DNA from: UBA7236 sp964638865 | Lineage (GTDB): Bacteria > Bacteroidota > Bacteroidia > Chitinophagales > BACL12 | DNA: 29,904 nucleotides | Direction of reading: 5' to 3' | Assembly: GCA_964638865.1 (NCBI GenBank) | Contig: CAZXBG010000035.1 | Coordinates: forward strand, 1-29,904 | Program-made: the position numbers and the translations under genes | Shown here: piece after piece, positions 1 to 8,571 of the stretch | How positions within the stretch are numbered: the first letter of the stretch is position 1 | Layout of the letters: each line of letters starts with the position of its first letter | Notes under the pieces: model-generated | The model's database searches: none | Told to the model about the DNA's origin: nothing | What the model saw: the letters and a program-made list of their open reading frames with translations, nothing else

Positions 1-177
1 AATGCCCGCACGCATGAACCTGGACGGACGGGAGTAATGAGTTTAATCAGAGTTAACTGTTTAGTTTTATTCGGACTTAGGAATGACAAAATGAATAATG
101 ATTGATGAGTACGCTTCGAGAATGAACTGGACTCACGACTCACGTCTCACGCGCCCCGCACCAAAAAAAAATAACCA
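1..177. other. Non-coding upstream region of folD
   Basis: No convincing gene is visible here. The stretch is richer in G+C than the rest of the intergenic DNA near its left edge and just before folD, and it contains a heptamer tandem repeat at 131-151. An A-rich run directly precedes the folD start, as is common in Bacteroidota leaders. No clear -33/-7 promoter was recognised. Confidence 0.5.
131..151. repeat. Three tandem heptamers (ACTCACG-type)
   Basis: ACTCACG occurs twice in tandem and is followed by TCTCACG, one mismatch. This is a short tandem heptanucleotide array in non-coding DNA. Similar heptamer arrays lie at 26046-26066 and 26101-26121. Confidence 0.75.
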
Positions 178-1068
178 ATGACATTATTACTTGACGGAAA
201 AAAAATATCACTGGAAATTCAGTCGGAAATAAAAACTGAAATTCAAGCGCTTATAACTTCAGGAAAAAAAAATCCGCATTTAGCGGCTGTTTTAGTTGGC
301 AATGATGGAGCAAGTACAACTTATGTTCAAAGTAAGATTCGATTGTGTAATGCAGTTGGTATGTTATCTACTTTTATTCATCTTCCGGAAACAATAAGTG
401 AAAAGGAACTCTTAAAAGTAGTAAATGAGCTGAATGATGATAATGATATTAATGGATTTATTATTCAGCTGCCACTGCCGAAACACATAAACGAAACAAA
501 TATTATTGAAGCCATTGACCCGAATAAAGATGCTGATGGTTTTCATCCAATTAATTTAGGTCGGTTGCAATTAGGTTTGCCTGCATTTGTTTCAGCAACG
601 CCAGCCGGAATTGTAACTTTGTTAGAGCGATACCATGTAGAAACTTCAGGAAAACATTGTGTAATAATTGGAAGAAGCAATATTGTTGGCACCCCTTTAA
701 GTATTTTATTATCCCGAAATACAAACCCCGGAAATTGTACTGTAACGATATGCCACAGCAGATCAAAAAATTTGAAAGAAATTTGTTTGCAGGCTGATAT
801 TTTAATTGCAGCTATCGGTAAACCCGAATTTGTAACTGCAGATATGGTTAAAGAAGGTGCTGTAGTAATTGATGTTGGTATTTCGCGTGTGGATGCAGAT
901 AATGAAAAAGGTTATTTAATTAAAGGTGATGTGAAATACAATGAAGTTGCTCCAAAATGCAGTGCCATTTCTCCTGTTCCCGGTGGAGTTGGTTTAATGA
1001 CCGTTATTTCTTTATTGATGAATACCATGAAGGCCTATAAAAACCAAAATAGTAAAATAAATCAATAA
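178..1068 (+). CDS. folD: Bifunctional methylenetetrahydrofolate dehydrogenase/cyclohydrolase FolD
   Basis: FolD oxidises 5,10-methylene-THF to methenyl-THF with NADP+ and hydrolyses it to 10-formyl-THF in the cytoplasm, supplying one-carbon units for purines and formyl-Met. The 296-residue length is typical of the family. Visible family motifs are TYVQSKIRLC (active-site Tyr49 and Lys53), QLPLPKHI, KDADGFHP, the nucleotide-binding GRSNIVGTP, and the C-terminal ISPVPGGVGLMTV. The ATG at 178 starts directly into the conserved N-terminus (LLLDGKKIS). queE follows 40 bp downstream in the same direction, a neighbourhood I recall from other Bacteroidota, so the two are probably cotranscribed. Nothing looks truncated. 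Confidence 0.97.
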   Translation: MTLLLDGKKISLEIQSEIKTEIQALITSGKKNPHLAAVLVGNDGASTTYVQSKIRLCNAVGMLSTFIHLPETISEKELLKVVNELNDDNDINGFIIQLPLPKHINETNIIEAIDPNKDADGFHPINLGRLQLGLPAFVSATPAGIVTLLERYHVETSGKHCVIIGRSNIVGTPLSILLSRNTNPGNCTVTICHSRSKNLKEICLQADILIAAIGKPEFVTADMVKEGAVVIDVGISRVDADNEKGYLIKGDVKYNEVAPKCSAISPVPGGVGLMTVISLLMNTMKAYKNQNSKINQ

Positions 1069-1098
1069 ATTACTCAATTAACAAATTACTCAATTAAC
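1067..1098. repeat. Two tandem 16-bp direct repeats between folD and queE
   Basis: The 16-mer AAATTACTCAATTAAC is present twice head to tail (1067-1082 and 1083-1098), and a third partial copy begins at 1099. The first copy overlaps the folD stop codon. It occupies almost the whole folD-queE gap, so copy-number change would alter intercistronic spacing. Confidence 0.85.
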
Positions 1099-1108
1099 AA
1101 ATTAAGAA

Positions 1109-1708
1109 ATGCCACATCTACCTGTAATGGAACAATTTTACACAATTCAAGGGGAAGGATTTCACCAGGGAAGGGCTGCTTATTTTATTCGTTTAGGAGG
1201 ATGTGATGTTGGATGTGTTTGGTGTGATGTTAAAGATAGCTGGGAGGCAGAAAAACATCCTTTAAAAAGTATTTCAACAATAGTAGACGATATTAAAAAA
1301 TATCCCGCGGAAATAATTGTGATAACCGGAGGAGAGCCATTGATGTATGATCTTACAGAATTAACCACTGCGCTGCATAAAAATAATTATCAGATCAATT
1401 TAGAAACTTCAGGAGCATATCCTTTATCCGGTGCATTAGATTGGATCTGTTTTTCACCAAAAAAATTTAAGCAGCCATTGCCGGAAGTTGCAATTAAAGC
1501 CAACGAATTAAAGGTAGTGGTTTATAATAAAAGTGATTTTAAATGGGCAGAGGAAAATCAAAAAATAGTTGGCGAAGATTGCAAATTATATCTACAGCCT
1601 GAATGGAGTAAACGCGAAGAAGTGATACCACTTATAATTGAATATGTAAAACAAAATCCTGTATGGGAAATTTCATTGCAAATTCATAAATTTATTCATG
1701 TGCCATAA
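1109..1708 (+). CDS. queE: 7-carboxy-7-deazaguanine synthase QueE (radical SAM)
   Basis: QueE converts 6-carboxytetrahydropterin to 7-carboxy-7-deazaguanine in the preQ0/queuosine pathway, using SAM and a [4Fe-4S] cluster. The cluster motif is seen as C-x3-C-x2-C at Cys32, Cys36 and Cys39 (GGCDVGCVWCD), followed by the QueE-type SWEAEKHP. The SAM-contacting TGGEPLMY motif lies near residue 74, and EQFYTIQGEGFHQGR at the N-terminus is family typical. The 199-residue length fits the short QueE class. It probably forms an operon with folD and is followed at once by a terminator hairpin. No other queuosine gene is in the window. Confidence 0.95.
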   Translation: MPHLPVMEQFYTIQGEGFHQGRAAYFIRLGGCDVGCVWCDVKDSWEAEKHPLKSISTIVDDIKKYPAEIIVITGGEPLMYDLTELTTALHKNNYQINLETSGAYPLSGALDWICFSPKKFKQPLPEVAIKANELKVVVYNKSDFKWAEENQKIVGEDCKLYLQPEWSKREEVIPLIIEYVKQNPVWEISLQIHKFIHVP

Positions 1709-1746
1709 AAAAAAGCTGCCTCGTTTGAGACAGCCTAATCTTTTTT
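1707..1746. terminator. Bidirectional intrinsic terminator between queE and the first T9SS gene
   Basis: An 8-bp stem with one mismatch (GCTGCCTC / GAGACAGC, 1715-1734) has a 4-nt loop, an A run on its left and a T run on its right. It therefore works on paper for queE on the plus strand and for the convergent gene ending at 1765 on the minus strand. Confidence 0.8.
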
Positions 1747-1764
1747 AAATAAAAATAAATTTGA

Positions 1765-3951
1765 TTATTTCTGGATAACCATAGGGTAACTCAGTTTAAC
1801 ATCTGCATTAACCAGACTAACCTGATAAATACCTGCACTAACGTTATTCAGCGAAATGGTTTCAGTGTAATCTGAACCTGAAATAGTAATGGTTTTGTTA
1901 TACACTGCATTTCCAATCGCATCAAATATATTCAATTCGAAAGTGTTTGCTTCTAAGCCATTCATCTGCAAAACAAATGCACCATTCGAAGGATTTGGGA
2001 ACATCGTTACTGATGCTTCATTTTCGCCTATACGTCCAAGCGTGGTAAAATAATACCAGTCTGATGGAGCTGAAATTTCACCAAGATCATCATAACAAAC
2101 AGTTTTAACCCGGAATGCATACTCTGTTAATGGAGCTAATTTATCTGTAATCTCTACCATATTGCTATAATATCCTTTTGTTTTGATAAGACCGGTTGCA
2201 ACATTTTGTAGTGATACACGGTACTGATCAGCACCATCAACTGCAGACCAATGCAAAACGGCATCATTTGTTGTTATACCATCTGCATATAAACCTGATG
2301 GTACTTCACAAACTACAGGAGGCTCTCCACATGATGCGTAAGCTAAAATATTTGCTCTGAGATTTGCAGCTTCCAAAATTGGAGAATGGAAGTTATTGGT
2401 TGTCATTCCACCAAATAAAACTAAACCGGCACCCCAAGGTTTTTCACCTAAAGTGATATCAGTAGATCCGGTTTCCAATATAATATTAAAAATATCAGTT
2501 CCGGTGATGCGTGCATGACTAAAGTTTGAACCTGTAAAATCTGTTCCAACCGGTGTAAATGGTATATTGAAAACAGGATGTGCGGGATCAGCAGCAGTAA
2601 CAATTGATGAACCTCCATCATAAATTAAATTTGTTCCACCAAAACCGAAACTCATACCATCACCTTCATTTGGTGCTGAATTTAATAATAATCGTCCGCC
2701 TGCAGAAACCCAATCTTCAATTAGTGTCATATTTGCACCAAGGAATGTTTCAAGTTCATTTGCATGAGAGTCGGAACCTTCGAGGAAAACAAAACCGGTA
2801 GCATCAGAGAAAACTGAAATAGGATCTAAAGTTTCATAATAAGCTGTACTCCATCCACCAACAGAAAATGCCTGATCCATTGCAACAGAATTTGATACAG
2901 TGAACCATGGCTGCCCTCCTGTTGAATTGGAATAAACATAATAAAGATTGCCAAGTGCTCCACATAAATTACAAACTGATTCTGAGTAACTGTCATTTGT
3001 TGCATCCGCATCATCAGCAAGACCGGTATAGGAAACAATTTCATAACATCCATCGGTACCAAAATCATACATGGTACTGAAAGTATAAGAACCGGTTGAA
3101 AAAGGTGCAATAGTTCCGCCATAGGTTTCAGTAACTGTGGCACCACCATCAACACTGTAACTTACAGGGAATTCAGATATAGCCTCAAAACCATAATTTT
3201 GGATGGTTACAGAAATTGATTCAAGACTTAGATCACCGGCGGAAATCGGGTTTGTAACATCAATAACTCCGGCATCAGCAGCAGCAGCCTCAAAAATTGT
3301 GAAAGAGATACACTCCTCATAAGCTGACCAATTTGTACTATTTCTTCCGGCAACAATATCAGCGGCTAAAACATTTTGATTTAGTCCCATTGTATGCGAA
3401 CCACCGTCTCCGTTCATTTGCGTAGTAACAATTTTGATCTCCCCTGTACCTTCATACAATTGTACTTGAACAGTTACTGGAAATAGTCCTTCAGGACCCG
3501 GATAATGCGGCACATCTGTAAAGGATAATACAAAAACCTGACTCCCTGCAACTCCTGTGGTATAATAAGTGATGTCGCCATCTATACAAGAGTTGGGATC
3601 AAGATCTTCCTGACCAAAGAAAATGGAATTAGGATACAAATCAGTTGGTAAAACTGCGCCTGTACAGCATGCATTTCCCAGCCCTGCCGTGAATGACAGA
3701 TATCCATTGGAACTCACGTAACAATTAGAAAATATGGTTCCATAAAATGGGAAAGAAAACCCGAGTGGTATTGCTCCGCTCACGGCATCATCTGCCAAAC
3801 ATATCGCAGTTCCTGCAGTTGCCATAGGTGAAAAGTCGCAGTCAGATTGTACATAGTATTGACCGCGGGCAATTAATCCGAAGGTCGCCATTGCAATAAA
3901 CAATGTGATCTTACGCGTAATTGTAATCGATTGTGTAATTATTAGTTTCAT
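1765..3951 (-). CDS. Modular T9SS-secreted protein: nidogen-like, CARDB-like, GATase-like, FN3 and sorting domains
   Basis: A 728-residue secreted protein when read from the Met at 3951. The longer reading from 3972 adds seven residues before a clean signal peptide (about 1-30), so the internal start is preferred. Order: a Cys-rich beta-rich module (about 31-217) resembling nidogen or choice-of-anchor domains (CYVSSNGYLSF, FFGQEDLDPNSC); a CARDB-like segment (227-328); a region (335-545) with an alternating strand-helix look like a class I glutamine amidotransferase/ThuA fold, including EGSDSH and GGRLLLNSAPNEGDG; an FN3 domain (548-640); and a T9SS type A sorting domain (MFPNPSNGAF to the end). 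It belongs to a tandem paralogue family with the next two genes. A role in adhesion or matrix is inference; no catalytic residues are assignable. Confidence 0.85.
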   Translation of the reverse strand: MKLIITQSITITRKITLFIAMATFGLIARGQYYVQSDCDFSPMATAGTAICLADDAVSGAIPLGFSFPFYGTIFSNCYVSSNGYLSFTAGLGNACCTGAVLPTDLYPNSIFFGQEDLDPNSCIDGDITYYTTGVAGSQVFVLSFTDVPHYPGPEGLFPVTVQVQLYEGTGEIKIVTTQMNGDGGSHTMGLNQNVLAADIVAGRNSTNWSAYEECISFTIFEAAAADAGVIDVTNPISAGDLSLESISVTIQNYGFEAISEFPVSYSVDGGATVTETYGGTIAPFSTGSYTFSTMYDFGTDGCYEIVSYTGLADDADATNDSYSESVCNLCGALGNLYYVYSNSTGGQPWFTVSNSVAMDQAFSVGGWSTAYYETLDPISVFSDATGFVFLEGSDSHANELETFLGANMTLIEDWVSAGGRLLLNSAPNEGDGMSFGFGGTNLIYDGGSSIVTAADPAHPVFNIPFTPVGTDFTGSNFSHARITGTDIFNIILETGSTDITLGEKPWGAGLVLFGGMTTNNFHSPILEAANLRANILAYASCGEPPVVCEVPSGLYADGITTNDAVLHWSAVDGADQYRVSLQNVATGLIKTKGYYSNMVEITDKLAPLTEYAFRVKTVCYDDLGEISAPSDWYYFTTLGRIGENEASVTMFPNPSNGAFVLQMNGLEANTFELNIFDAIGNAVYNKTITISGSDYTETISLNNVSAGIYQVSLVNADVKLSYPMVIQK

Positions 3952-4188
3952 GTTAAAAGTTTTAGGCCACAATATACCATTAATTTAAACTTTCCCCTAT
4001 TTATTGAAAGTCTAAATTTTAACTGGTCATAAGAATCACCAGTTAAACCATTCTGTACTAAGTGTATTAATTATAAACCATTTTACCAAAAATTCAGGGG
4101 GATGTAGGGGCTATTTATTCCTTTAATCATTTTAAATCCTAATATTAATGAATATATTTTTATCATTTCAGTTAATAAATAAAAATAA

Positions 4189-4218
4189 AAAAGGCTGTTC
4201 AAAAAAGAACAGCCTTTT
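4189..4218 (-). terminator. Intrinsic terminator after the second T9SS gene
   Basis: A perfect 12-bp stem (4189-4200 with 4207-4218, core GGCTGTTC/GAACAGCC) surrounds a 6-nt A loop. On the minus strand it is followed by a T-rich tail. It lies 21 bp past the stop codon of the gene ending at 4239. The other strand also has a T-rich flank. Confidence 0.85.
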
Positions 4219-4238
4219 AATAATTTTTTAATTATTGA

Positions 4239-6293
4239 TTATTCTGTAATTACTACAGAATAATTTAAATTAAGATCATTATTTTTTAAACTTATCTGGT
4301 ACATACCCGGAGCAGCATTCGTTAAATTGATTTGCTCATTATAATCAGCATTATTTATTGTGATAGATTTTGTATAAATGATCTGACCCATGGAGTTAGA
4401 AACATTTAATTCAAACTGATTATCTGCATAACCATTTACATTCAAATTAAACACTCCGGTATTTGGATTCGGATACAACAATACAGAAGCATTTTCATTT
4501 TCGCCTATACGTCCAAGTGTTGTAAAGTAATACCAAGGTGAAGGTGCAGAAATAAGTCCAAGATCATCGTAACATACAGTTTTAACCCTGAATGCATATT
4601 CTGTTAATGGAGTTAATTTATCAGTGATCTCTACCATATTAATATAATATCCTTTTGTTTTGATAAGTCCCGTTGCAACATTTTGAAGCGTTACGCGATA
4701 CTGATCTGCACCGTCAACTGCATCCCAATGCAAAACAGCATCGTTGGTGGTAATTCCATCGGCAAATAATCCTCCGGGAATTTCGCAAACAGCAAATTCA
4801 ATACAACTTAAATAAGCCAGAATATTAGCTCTTAAATTTGCAGCCTCTGTTAAAGGTGTATGGAAGTTGTTGGTAGTCATACCTCCAAACATAACCATTC
4901 CGTCACCCCAGATTTTTTCACCCAAAGTGATATCGGTAGAACCGGTTTCAATAATAACACTGGTGATATCAATTCCCGAAATGCGGGCATGGCTAAAATT
5001 AGATCCTGTGAAATCAGTTCCAACAGGAAGCATAGGGCCATTAAATATGGGATGTGAAGCATCAGCAGCGGTTACAAGCCCAGATCCGCCATCATAAATT
5101 AAATTTGTTCCATCAAAACCGAAACTCATGCCATCACCTTCATTAGGAGCAGAGTTCAATAATAATTTCCCCCCTGAAGAAACCCAATCTTCAATGGTGC
5201 CAATATTTGCAGCAAGGAAAGATTCCAATTCAATAGCATGTGAATCACTGCCCTCTATGAATACAAAACAATTATCCGGTGAAAATGCAGTTAATGGGTC
5301 AACAGTTTCAAAATATGCACGTGTCCAGCCAATTCCTTCCGCACCAAAAATGGTATTCATAGCTGTAGTATTGGTAACTTGAAACCAAGGTTCACCACCG
5401 GTACTATTTGAATAAATATACATGGCACCTGTACCTGTTATTGGCCCAAGGTGACAAACTGTTTCTTCATAAATATCGTTTTCAAGATCCTCATCAATTT
5501 CCATTTCAGTCCATGCTGTAATATTATAGCATCCAACCACACTAAAATCCCAACCTTCAGGCATTGTGTAGGATGCTGTGCTATAAGGAGCAATTGTTCC
5601 TAAGAAAGCGCCACCTGTTGCAATTCCACCATCAACCTGATAATATACATTAAATTCAGAGGCCGGTTCGGAACCATAATTATAAATGGTTACAATAACA
5701 TCTTCAAGAGCAAGATCGACTCCTGAAGTAGGGTTAGTAATATCAATAATTCCTACATCATTCATTGAACCTCCCATAATATTTACCGTGTAATCTTCTG
5801 TCTCCCCATAACTGTAACTTGCACAGGGATCAGGAGTGATAGGCATCGCATAAATTTCGCGAACACGCATTCTTGTAGGCCCGCCAACTGCTGTTAAAGG
5901 AATACTGAAAGTTGCAGTACCGGAAGCAAATGCTCCAAGATCAAGAACAGTGCCCACTAATTCATCGGCATCATAAAAATCGTTATCCTGATTATAGTCA
6001 ATCCAAACACCAAAATCATTGTTTGACGTATAGGACCCCGATCCAAGAGTGATCGTATACGAAGCACCTAAGGCAACATCAGTTGACAAGTATGTATAGT
6101 CGCTATAATATGGTGCGGGAGCGCCATCTGTGGGATTGTCAATGGTTCCCAGGCCAACATATCCGCAATAATCACCGAAGATCGTACCTGTGGTATAGGT
6201 CGGAGTGCAGTATTGACCAAAAGCTGATGCTGAAACGAACAGTAAACCCAGCGTGGTAATGGCCAATCGTTTTGAAAAGTTAAAAATCTTCAT
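4239..6293 (-). CDS. Modular T9SS-secreted protein: GEVED, CARDB-like, GATase-like, FN3 and sorting domains
   Basis: A 684-residue secreted protein with an N-terminal signal peptide (about 1-26, ending in SASAFG). The GEVED domain spans about 85-172: FGVWIDYNQDNDF is its acidic, possibly metal-binding loop, and GETEDYTV is its signature end. After it come a CARDB-like segment (178-285), the same GATase-like region as in the upstream-coordinate paralogue (290-500, with EGSDSH and NSAPNEGDG), an FN3 domain (505-598) and a T9SS type A sorting domain (from LLYPNPNTGVF to the end). From the CARDB segment onward it closely follows the protein at 1765-3951; only the N-terminal module differs, so this is a domain swap. 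It has its own promoter candidate and terminator. Function beyond surface display or secretion is unknown. Confidence 0.87.
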   Translation of the reverse strand: MKIFNFSKRLAITTLGLLFVSASAFGQYCTPTYTTGTIFGDYCGYVGLGTIDNPTDGAPAPYYSDYTYLSTDVALGASYTITLGSGSYTSNNDFGVWIDYNQDNDFYDADELVGTVLDLGAFASGTATFSIPLTAVGGPTRMRVREIYAMPITPDPCASYSYGETEDYTVNIMGGSMNDVGIIDITNPTSGVDLALEDVIVTIYNYGSEPASEFNVYYQVDGGIATGGAFLGTIAPYSTASYTMPEGWDFSVVGCYNITAWTEMEIDEDLENDIYEETVCHLGPITGTGAMYIYSNSTGGEPWFQVTNTTAMNTIFGAEGIGWTRAYFETVDPLTAFSPDNCFVFIEGSDSHAIELESFLAANIGTIEDWVSSGGKLLLNSAPNEGDGMSFGFDGTNLIYDGGSGLVTAADASHPIFNGPMLPVGTDFTGSNFSHARISGIDITSVIIETGSTDITLGEKIWGDGMVMFGGMTTNNFHTPLTEAANLRANILAYLSCIEFAVCEIPGGLFADGITTNDAVLHWDAVDGADQYRVTLQNVATGLIKTKGYYINMVEITDKLTPLTEYAFRVKTVCYDDLGLISAPSPWYYFTTLGRIGENENASVLLYPNPNTGVFNLNVNGYADNQFELNVSNSMGQIIYTKSITINNADYNEQINLTNAAPGMYQISLKNNDLNLNYSVVITE

Positions 6294-6347
6294 AAATGTG
6301 TTTTTTTAGTTAAAAAATATATTTTAATTGTAATTAATTAAGAGAAC

Positions 6348-6378
6348 TAAAGGTATTAAAAATTATGGTAAAAACAAT
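6348..6378 (-). promoter_or_regulatory. Candidate Bacteroidota-type promoter for the GEVED protein
   Basis: On the minus strand ATTG (6375-6378) is followed after 19 nt by TACCTTTA (6348-6355). This is one base from the Bacteroidota -7 consensus TAnnTTTG, at a normal distance from a -33 TTG element. The start codon lies about 55 nt downstream. A/T-rich DNA yields such matches by chance, so this is a candidate only. Confidence 0.5.
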
Positions 6379-6537
6379 ACCTATTGTAAGAAACATAAAT
6401 ATTATGGATTACTTTATGAAAAAATATATATAGTCTTCATTTTTAACCGTAAGTTTTACAGGCTAACATGAGAATAATTTGAGAAATTTGGATTGATTGT
6501 TAAGAATTAATTTATTACCAACAATAAAAATTAAAAA

Positions 6538-6569
6538 ACCCGTCCTGGCACTTATACTGCTGGACGGGT
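6538..6569 (-). terminator. Intrinsic terminator after the third T9SS gene
   Basis: An 8-bp stem (ACCCGTCC, 6538-6545, pairing with GGACGGGT, 6562-6569) has a 16-nt loop and is followed on the minus strand by a run of T. It sits 21 bp beyond the stop codon at 6591, so each of the three tandem T9SS genes has its own terminator. Confidence 0.82.
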
Positions 6570-6590
6570 AAAATATTTAAGAAGTTTTTA

Positions 6591-8459
6591 TTATTTCTGA
6601 ATAACTACCGGATACGATAATTGTGCATCACTATTTACCAATTTAACATGGTAAATGCCTGATGCAACATTTTCTAAATTGATTTGCTCGGAATAACTTG
6701 CATTATCAATTTGAATAGATTTATTATATACAATTTTACCCATCGCATCAAGTACAAATAATTCAAATGTTTTATTTGAATAATCGCTGATCTGCAATGT
6801 GAATTGCCCTGCGTTTGGATTTGGATACATTGTAATTGCAGCTTCTGTAGTTCCTATACGGCCAAGTGTTGTAAAATAATACCATTCTGAAGGTGCAGTT
6901 ATTTCACCAAGAATATCATAACAAACTGTTTTAACACGGAATGCATAATTAGTTAAAGGAGTTAATTTATCAATTATCTCCACATAGTTTGTTTCATACC
7001 CTCTTGTTTTGGTAAGTCCCGTAACAGTATTTTGTAAAGTTACCCGATATTGATCTGCGCCTTCCATCGCATCCCAATGTAAAACTGCATCATTCGTTGT
7101 AATTCCATCTGCATATAAACCTGTAGGAATATCACAAACAGGAATAGGTCCTACACTTGGTATCCAGGAATGACATTCTTCAAAAGCGTCCCAAACTTCA
7201 GAATTTCTTCCGGCAACGGGATTAGCAATAACGCCATCGAAATTTAAACCCATGGTTGCTGCACCTCCATCGCTGTTCCATTCTGTAACAACAATTTTTA
7301 TTTCTCCGGTTGCTTCATACAATTGAAGCTGCACGGTAATAGGAAAAGTGCCTTCAGGTCCGGGATAATGCGGAACATTGGAATAGGTAACGACAAAAAC
7401 CTGACTACCCGCTAATCCTGATGTATAATACGTAATATCACCGTCAATACAGGAGTTTGGATCCAGATCTTCCTGGCCCAGGAATATAGTATTAGGAAAT
7501 AATCCGTTTGGTAATATCTGACCGGTGCAGCATGCTGTTCCTAATCCTGCATTAAAGGAAACAAATCCGTTTGAACCGATATAGACATCACTGTGATTAA
7601 CACCATAAAAAGGAAAATCGAAACCCATTGGAATTGCTGCAGAAACGGCATCATCACCTAAACAAACTGCGGTACCTTCACTGGGCATAGTGAGGTAATC
7701 ACACATGGAATATAAATATCCGAAAAAGCAGGAACCATCATCAATATCTGCACCCGGATCGTAGTTAATTGCTTCCGGATCGGTACAACCTCCATCGGGC
7801 AGTCCATCCGGTAAAAAAGAAATACATTCATCAAACGCAGACCAAGCTTCACTATTTCTGCCTGTTACAATATCAGCCTCTGTAATGTTTTTGTTCAAGC
7901 CCATTGTTGACAATCCACCATCGCCGTTATAATTTGTGGTAACAATTCTTACTTCCTGTGTTCCTTCATACAATTGCACCTGCACAGTAACCGGAAAAGT
8001 TCCTTCCGGACCCGGAAAATGAGGAACATCTGTAAAACTCAACACAAAAATCTGGCTACCGGCTACACCTGTGGTATAATAGGTAATATCGCCATCAACA
8101 CAGGAATTTGGATCAAGATCCTCCTGGCCAAAAAAAACAGAGTAAGGATAAGTAGCGGACGGAAGAACAGCTCCTGTGCAACAACCGGAACCAAGTCCTG
8201 CAGTAAACGACAAATAGCCATTTGAACTCACATAACATTGGGTAAAGGGCACTTCATATAACTCAAAAGTAAAACCCAGTGGAATAGCGGTACTAACTGC
8301 ATCATCGCCTAAACACAAAACGGTTCCATCTGTTGATAATGGTGAAAAGTCGCAAGTGGATTGAATGTAGGATTGTGCTCCTGAGGAAATGGAAATAATT
8401 GCCAATGCTAATAGCAGGACAGGTTTTCCAATAAATAATCTGGTGTAATTTTTCTTCAT
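6591..8459 (-). CDS. T9SS-secreted protein with two nidogen-like modules, FN3 and sorting domain
   Basis: A 622-residue secreted protein with a signal peptide at about 1-29. The Cys-rich nidogen-like module of the first paralogue occurs twice (31-215 and 249-433). The copies are joined by a short calcium-binding-type linker (223-244, GCTDPEAINYDP and IDDGSC), a thrombospondin-3-like motif common in secreted Bacteroidota proteins. Next come the shared FN3 domain (443-532) and a T9SS type A sorting domain (from about 540, MYPNPNAGQF). Module 1 has seven cysteines (36, 49, 75, 93, 94, 120, 212); module 2 lacks the counterpart of Cys75, which is Val292. The CARDB and GATase-like parts of the other two paralogues are absent. 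Likely a surface or matrix protein, by inference. Confidence 0.86.
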   Translation of the reverse strand: MKKNYTRLFIGKPVLLLALAIISISSGAQSYIQSTCDFSPLSTDGTVLCLGDDAVSTAIPLGFTFELYEVPFTQCYVSSNGYLSFTAGLGSGCCTGAVLPSATYPYSVFFGQEDLDPNSCVDGDITYYTTGVAGSQIFVLSFTDVPHFPGPEGTFPVTVQVQLYEGTQEVRIVTTNYNGDGGLSTMGLNKNITEADIVTGRNSEAWSAFDECISFLPDGLPDGGCTDPEAINYDPGADIDDGSCFFGYLYSMCDYLTMPSEGTAVCLGDDAVSAAIPMGFDFPFYGVNHSDVYIGSNGFVSFNAGLGTACCTGQILPNGLFPNTIFLGQEDLDPNSCIDGDITYYTSGLAGSQVFVVTYSNVPHYPGPEGTFPITVQLQLYEATGEIKIVVTEWNSDGGAATMGLNFDGVIANPVAGRNSEVWDAFEECHSWIPSVGPIPVCDIPTGLYADGITTNDAVLHWDAMEGADQYRVTLQNTVTGLTKTRGYETNYVEIIDKLTPLTNYAFRVKTVCYDILGEITAPSEWYYFTTLGRIGTTEAAITMYPNPNAGQFTLQISDYSNKTFELFVLDAMGKIVYNKSIQIDNASYSEQINLENVASGIYHVKLVNSDAQLSYPVVIQK

Positions 8460-8571
8460 AGTTCTTATTTAGATTACAATTATACGTTATTTTATTTGTA
8501 AGTAATAATTTTCGCTTAAAATTAAACATTAACACTTTTACTCGAAAGGTGACCATTTCAGCATTCGCCTG

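Noticed and set aside
3952..3972. Seven-residue extension of the first T9SS protein
   Set aside because: The internal Met gives a standard signal peptide start (positively charged then hydrophobic); the extension does not.
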